A DNA stretch of 8,520 bases from Bacillota bacterium (lineage in GTDB: Bacteria; Bacillota; Clostridia; Lachnospirales; Lachnospiraceae): contig JAEWHU010000090.1 of the NCBI GenBank assembly GCA_023387635.1, positions 1 to 8,520 of the forward strand, read 5' to 3'. Shown in pieces: positions 6,404-8,520 of this stretch (position 1 is the first letter of the stretch; each line of letters opens with the position of its first letter). A program made the translations under genes and the position numbers. Under the pieces are notes generated by a model. That model was not told the DNA's origin. It ran no database searches and saw only the letters and a list, made by a program, of their open reading frames with translations.

Positions 6404-7750
6404 TCAATCATATCCTATCCGAATAAGACTTGTTAAAGGTGTATACTTACTTGTATTTATCAAAATCCTATCCACTTCTTTATCCTTAATATAAATTATT
6501 TTATATAATTCAGCTTCTGAACCAAATCTACTTTCTCTAACTAAGGACTCTTTGATACCTTTAAGGGATTTATCCATAAATATTTCAGCCTTTTCAGGAG
6601 TTATATAGCGTTTCTTAATTACTTGAAAGTCAATTCTTCTATTTTTTATATCTCGTTCTTCTTTACCATATAAGGTAAAGGAAATCTCTCCATTTATAAC
6701 CTTTCCAGCAATAATTATATTTCCATTGGTATTGTTTCTAAACTTAAAATCTTTATACTTCGTAGTTATTGTGGCATCCCTTGAAGCTTCTACATAGCTT
6801 ACTTGCATAGAATGTTCGAAACGCTCAATTATTTCAAGTTCTGCATATAATACTGCATTATAGAGTGTCGTTGTTAATTGACAAACTCCCCCACCCACAC
6901 TTTGAACCAAATCACCTTCCGAAAATGCGTTTGATATGTCATATCCATTCTCTTTTGTGAAAGGTTCAAGTTCGTTCCTAGCCGAAAAAATATCACCTGG
7001 TTTAAGTACATATCCATGAATGAATTCTATACCATTAAGCAAATTATTTTCTCTTTCTTTATTTGGTATGAACTTTGTTGTGAATTCGCCTAATATATCT
7101 TTACTTTTTTTTAGATCTGCACGTAATATGTCAGGTTTAATAGATATGACATCAACTTGGATGACAATATCGTTTCCATTCCAATTATCAAGTGAATGAT
7201 TTACCTCCTCTATTAGTTTATCTAGTACAATACCTTGCCCAAATACTTCTTTCGTATATGTAAATTTATTTCCTTCAATCTTTACCGTCGCATCCTTAGC
7301 AAATTGATTGTAACTTTTCAAATTATGTATTAAGTAAATCATTAATTTATCCTGATTAACTGTTGCAGAAACGGTTATTTCCTTTACTTTAAGTTGGAGT
7401 TCTGGAATATAGAATAGACCATCTTGATTGATATCATCATATAATTTATTAGAGTATTCTAGTAAAGATGTTTTTTCATTAAATAACTCCATGTCATAGG
7501 ATAATTGAAGCTCACTTAAACTACACTCTATGGTGTCATCATTTACTTTAAGAATTAATTTTTTATTAGATTTGTTGGATATATTGGATATATTAGATTT
7601 GTTAGATTTGTTTTTACCATAGTCTATTCTAAACATATTATCACTTTTGTAAGAGAGAATATTTATATGATTATTTTTATAAGTTGGGATAAAAATATGA
7701 AACATTATCATATACACAAGAAATATATAATTGATAGAACCTACCTCCAA
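6404..7750 (-). CDS. VanW-family cell-envelope protein (about 448 aa)
   Basis: The N-terminus holds one hydrophobic segment (about residues 7-22, INYIFLVYMIMFHIFI) that probably acts as a membrane anchor. A polar linker with an Asn-Lys/Ile-Ser repeat (47-61) follows, then a region resembling the putative peptidoglycan-binding domain that precedes VanW in YoaR-like proteins (about 65-210), then the VanW domain (about 215-365). The VanW core is clear: LKPGDIFS, then VGGGVCQLTTTLYNA with C290, then the HS..V segment and DATI. VanW occurs in vancomycin-resistance clusters but mostly in ordinary envelope proteins; its biochemical role is not settled and nothing here indicates resistance. No G5 domain follows. 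The TTG at 7750 is the longest start but has no ribosome site; GGAGGT lies just inside the frame (7743-7748), so the true start is uncertain. The upstream gene is 51 bases away on the same strand. Confidence 0.82.
   Translation of the reverse strand: MEVGSINYIFLVYMIMFHIFIPTYKNNHINILSYKSDNMFRIDYGKNKSNKSNISNISNKSNKKLILKVNDDTIECSLSELQLSYDMELFNEKTSLLEYSNKLYDDINQDGLFYIPELQLKVKEITVSATVNQDKLMIYLIHNLKSYNQFAKDATVKIEGNKFTYTKEVFGQGIVLDKLIEEVNHSLDNWNGNDIVIQVDVISIKPDILRADLKKSKDILGEFTTKFIPNKERENNLLNGIEFIHGYVLKPGDIFSARNELEPFTKENGYDISNAFSEGDLVQSVGGGVCQLTTTLYNAVLYAELEIIERFEHSMQVSYVEASRDATITTKYKDFKFRNNTNGNIIIAGKVINGEISFTLYGKEERDIKNRRIDFQVIKKRYITPEKAEIFMDKSLKGIKESLVRESRFGSEAELYKIIYIKDKEVDRILINTSKYTPLTSLIRIGYD
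7568..7612 (-). repeat. Five-unit 9-bp tandem repeat in the VanW stalk
   Basis: Five adjacent 9-base units on the plus strand read AGATTTGTT, GGATATATT, GGATATATT, AGATTTGTT, AGATTTGTT, an A-B-B-A-A order. They encode, on the minus strand, Asn-Lys-Ser three times and Asn-Ile-Ser twice (residues 47-61), between the membrane anchor and the folded extracellular part. Gain or loss of units keeps the frame and would only change linker length. Confidence 0.9.
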
Positions 7751-7758
7751 TCATTTGT

Positions 7759-7786
7759 ATTAGAATTTTCTTTATTCACTTGGCAA
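7759..7786 (-). promoter_or_regulatory. Possible promoter of the VanW gene
   Basis: On the minus strand TTGCCA (7786-7781, five of six), a 16-base spacer and TCTAAT (7764-7759, five of six). A start near 7752 would place GGAGGT (7748-7743) about five bases into the message. That would leave the TTG at 7750 essentially leaderless and favour a start downstream of the GGAGGT. The spacer to the upstream gene contains no terminator, so read-through from it is also likely. Confidence 0.4.
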
Positions 7787-7801
7787 TTCTGTTACAACTC
7801 T

Positions 7802-8520
7802 TTAATGAGTTCCGCCCGCTGTGTAATCATCTTTAATGGACTTGTCAGTATGATATAAAACTATATCTCCTGCCTTGAAATTAAATTCCACTCCATCATA
7901 ATCTGTTTTCGTAGGGATTCCTCCCTCCATTACCCACATACTACAGTGTCCATTGTTCAGATAATTTGAACCATTCAGATAGCTTAGTCTTTCTTTCCCA
8001 TCATTACCAACAATAACGATATCAAAGTTAACTATGATATAACCAGCTTTCTTCCAAAAATCTTCTCTGTAAGTCACACCGTACTTGGATGCATAATCAT
8101 ATACATCATAACCCTTAGCCACAGCATGTACATTCGATGGGATATAATACTCTCCGTAATAGCTTTGTTTACGTTTTATCATATCATTTTTAGTAATACC
8201 TGCTGATGTTATAGAAAATGATTGATTACCCTCTAATACCTTATTTGCATAAGTAGTATTTATAAATGTACGAAATGTTGCTTTAAGTTTTATCTCTGAA
8301 AAATTAAACATTTCAAGTTTCCTTGAATACCAGTGATTAAAGGATACTCCTCGTATTTGTGCTGTAGTTCTTATTTCATCTTCAGGGATTGCTAGGTATA
8401 CATCACCAGTTTTTACTTTCTTTAAGTTAATCTTATCTAATCCACTTCCTACTTTAACAAGTTTACGATTTATACCATATATCTCTTCATCATAATATAA
8501 GTCCACCGAAGTTCTATTTT
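7802..8520 (-). CDS. C-terminal part of an unrecognised protein (238 residues seen, gene runs off right edge)
   Basis: The frame is open to the right edge and ends at TAA (7802-7804). A GTG at 8506 has no ribosome site before it and the frame continues upstream through N-R-T-S, so it is an internal Val and the gene is truncated by the window. I do not recognise the family. Visible features are many aromatic and charged residues, no membrane helix, and an alternating pattern suggesting beta-strands (for example AGYIIVNFDIVIVGNDG and VEFNFKAGDIVLYH). Two similar strand-like phrases, KTGDVYLAIP near the front and KAGDIVLYHT near the end, may mark repeated beta-sandwich edges. One Cys, in GHCSMWVMEGG, lies near the end. 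This composition fits a surface or secreted protein, but the N-terminus that would show a signal peptide is missing. It is 51 bases upstream of the VanW gene on the same strand. Confidence 0.7.
   Translation of the reverse strand, partial: NRTSVDLYYDEEIYGINRKLVKVGSGLDKINLKKVKTGDVYLAIPEDEIRTTAQIRGVSFNHWYSRKLEMFNFSEIKLKATFRTFINTTYANKVLEGNQSFSITSAGITKNDMIKRKQSYYGEYYIPSNVHAVAKGYDVYDYASKYGVTYREDFWKKAGYIIVNFDIVIVGNDGKERLSYLNGSNYLNNGHCSMWVMEGGIPTKTDYDGVEFNFKAGDIVLYHTDKSIKDDYTAGGTH

Noticed and set aside
6404..7750. VanW gene as a sign of vancomycin resistance
   Set aside because: VanW-domain proteins are widespread in Gram-positive envelopes, and no ligase, dehydrogenase, dipeptidase or two-component genes of a van cluster are present.
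7671..7756. Minus-strand ATG at 7754 opening a 25-codon frame overlapping the VanW start
   Set aside because: The GGAGGT lies inside it, not before it, and its peptide has no recognisable features. A leaderless leader peptide is possible but unsupported.
7790..7811. Small hairpin (AACTC / GAGTT) at the end of the unrecognised gene
   Set aside because: The stem is only 5 bp and is not followed by a T run, so it does not qualify as a terminator.

Overview
This is an AT-rich window of compact genes with strong GGAGG-type ribosome sites, frequent TTG/GTG starts and Firmicutes-type promoters. The protein families present (a zinc phospholipase-C-fold protein, paired half-size ABC exporters, a VanW protein, a CNNM/CorC protein and a rhamnulokinase start) fit a Gram-positive Clostridia chromosome. 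Lachnospiraceae or a relative is my guess, not something the sequence proves.

Layout from left to right: (1) bases 1-50 carry the first 16 codons of a minus-strand sugar kinase, almost certainly rhamnulokinase, with its own extended -10 promoter. (2) A strong intrinsic terminator at 126-165 closes the next minus-strand gene, at 173-796, a small zinc-dependent phospholipase-C-fold protein. (3) Bases 975-4701 hold a two-gene minus-strand operon for two half-size ABC exporters. They overlap by 8 bases (GTGAATAA) and very probably form a heterodimer. (4) The intergenic region of about 320 bases at 4702-5025 contains a consensus plus-strand promoter and a minus-strand extended -10 promoter whose footprints overlap. 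(5) 5026-6297 is the only plus-strand gene, a CNNM/CorC-type membrane protein (DUF21, CBS pair, CorC domain), closed by a hairpin terminator at 6313-6355. (6) 6404-7750 is a minus-strand VanW-family cell-envelope protein with an odd start region and a 9-bp tandem repeat in its stalk. (7) 7802-8520 is the C-terminal part of a minus-strand protein I do not recognise, which runs off the right edge.

The genes do not form one obvious pathway. The ABC pair is a coupled unit of unknown substrate. The CNNM protein probably handles magnesium or another divalent cation, and the VanW protein and its upstream neighbour are probably cell-surface or envelope proteins. I looked for a hidden system (small peptide precursors beside the exporter, repeats, RNA elements, immunity genes) and found no convincing new one. 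The most unusual features are the translation start of the VanW gene, the mutually overlapping promoters between the exporter and the CNNM gene, and the ABBAA-ordered 9-bp repeat.
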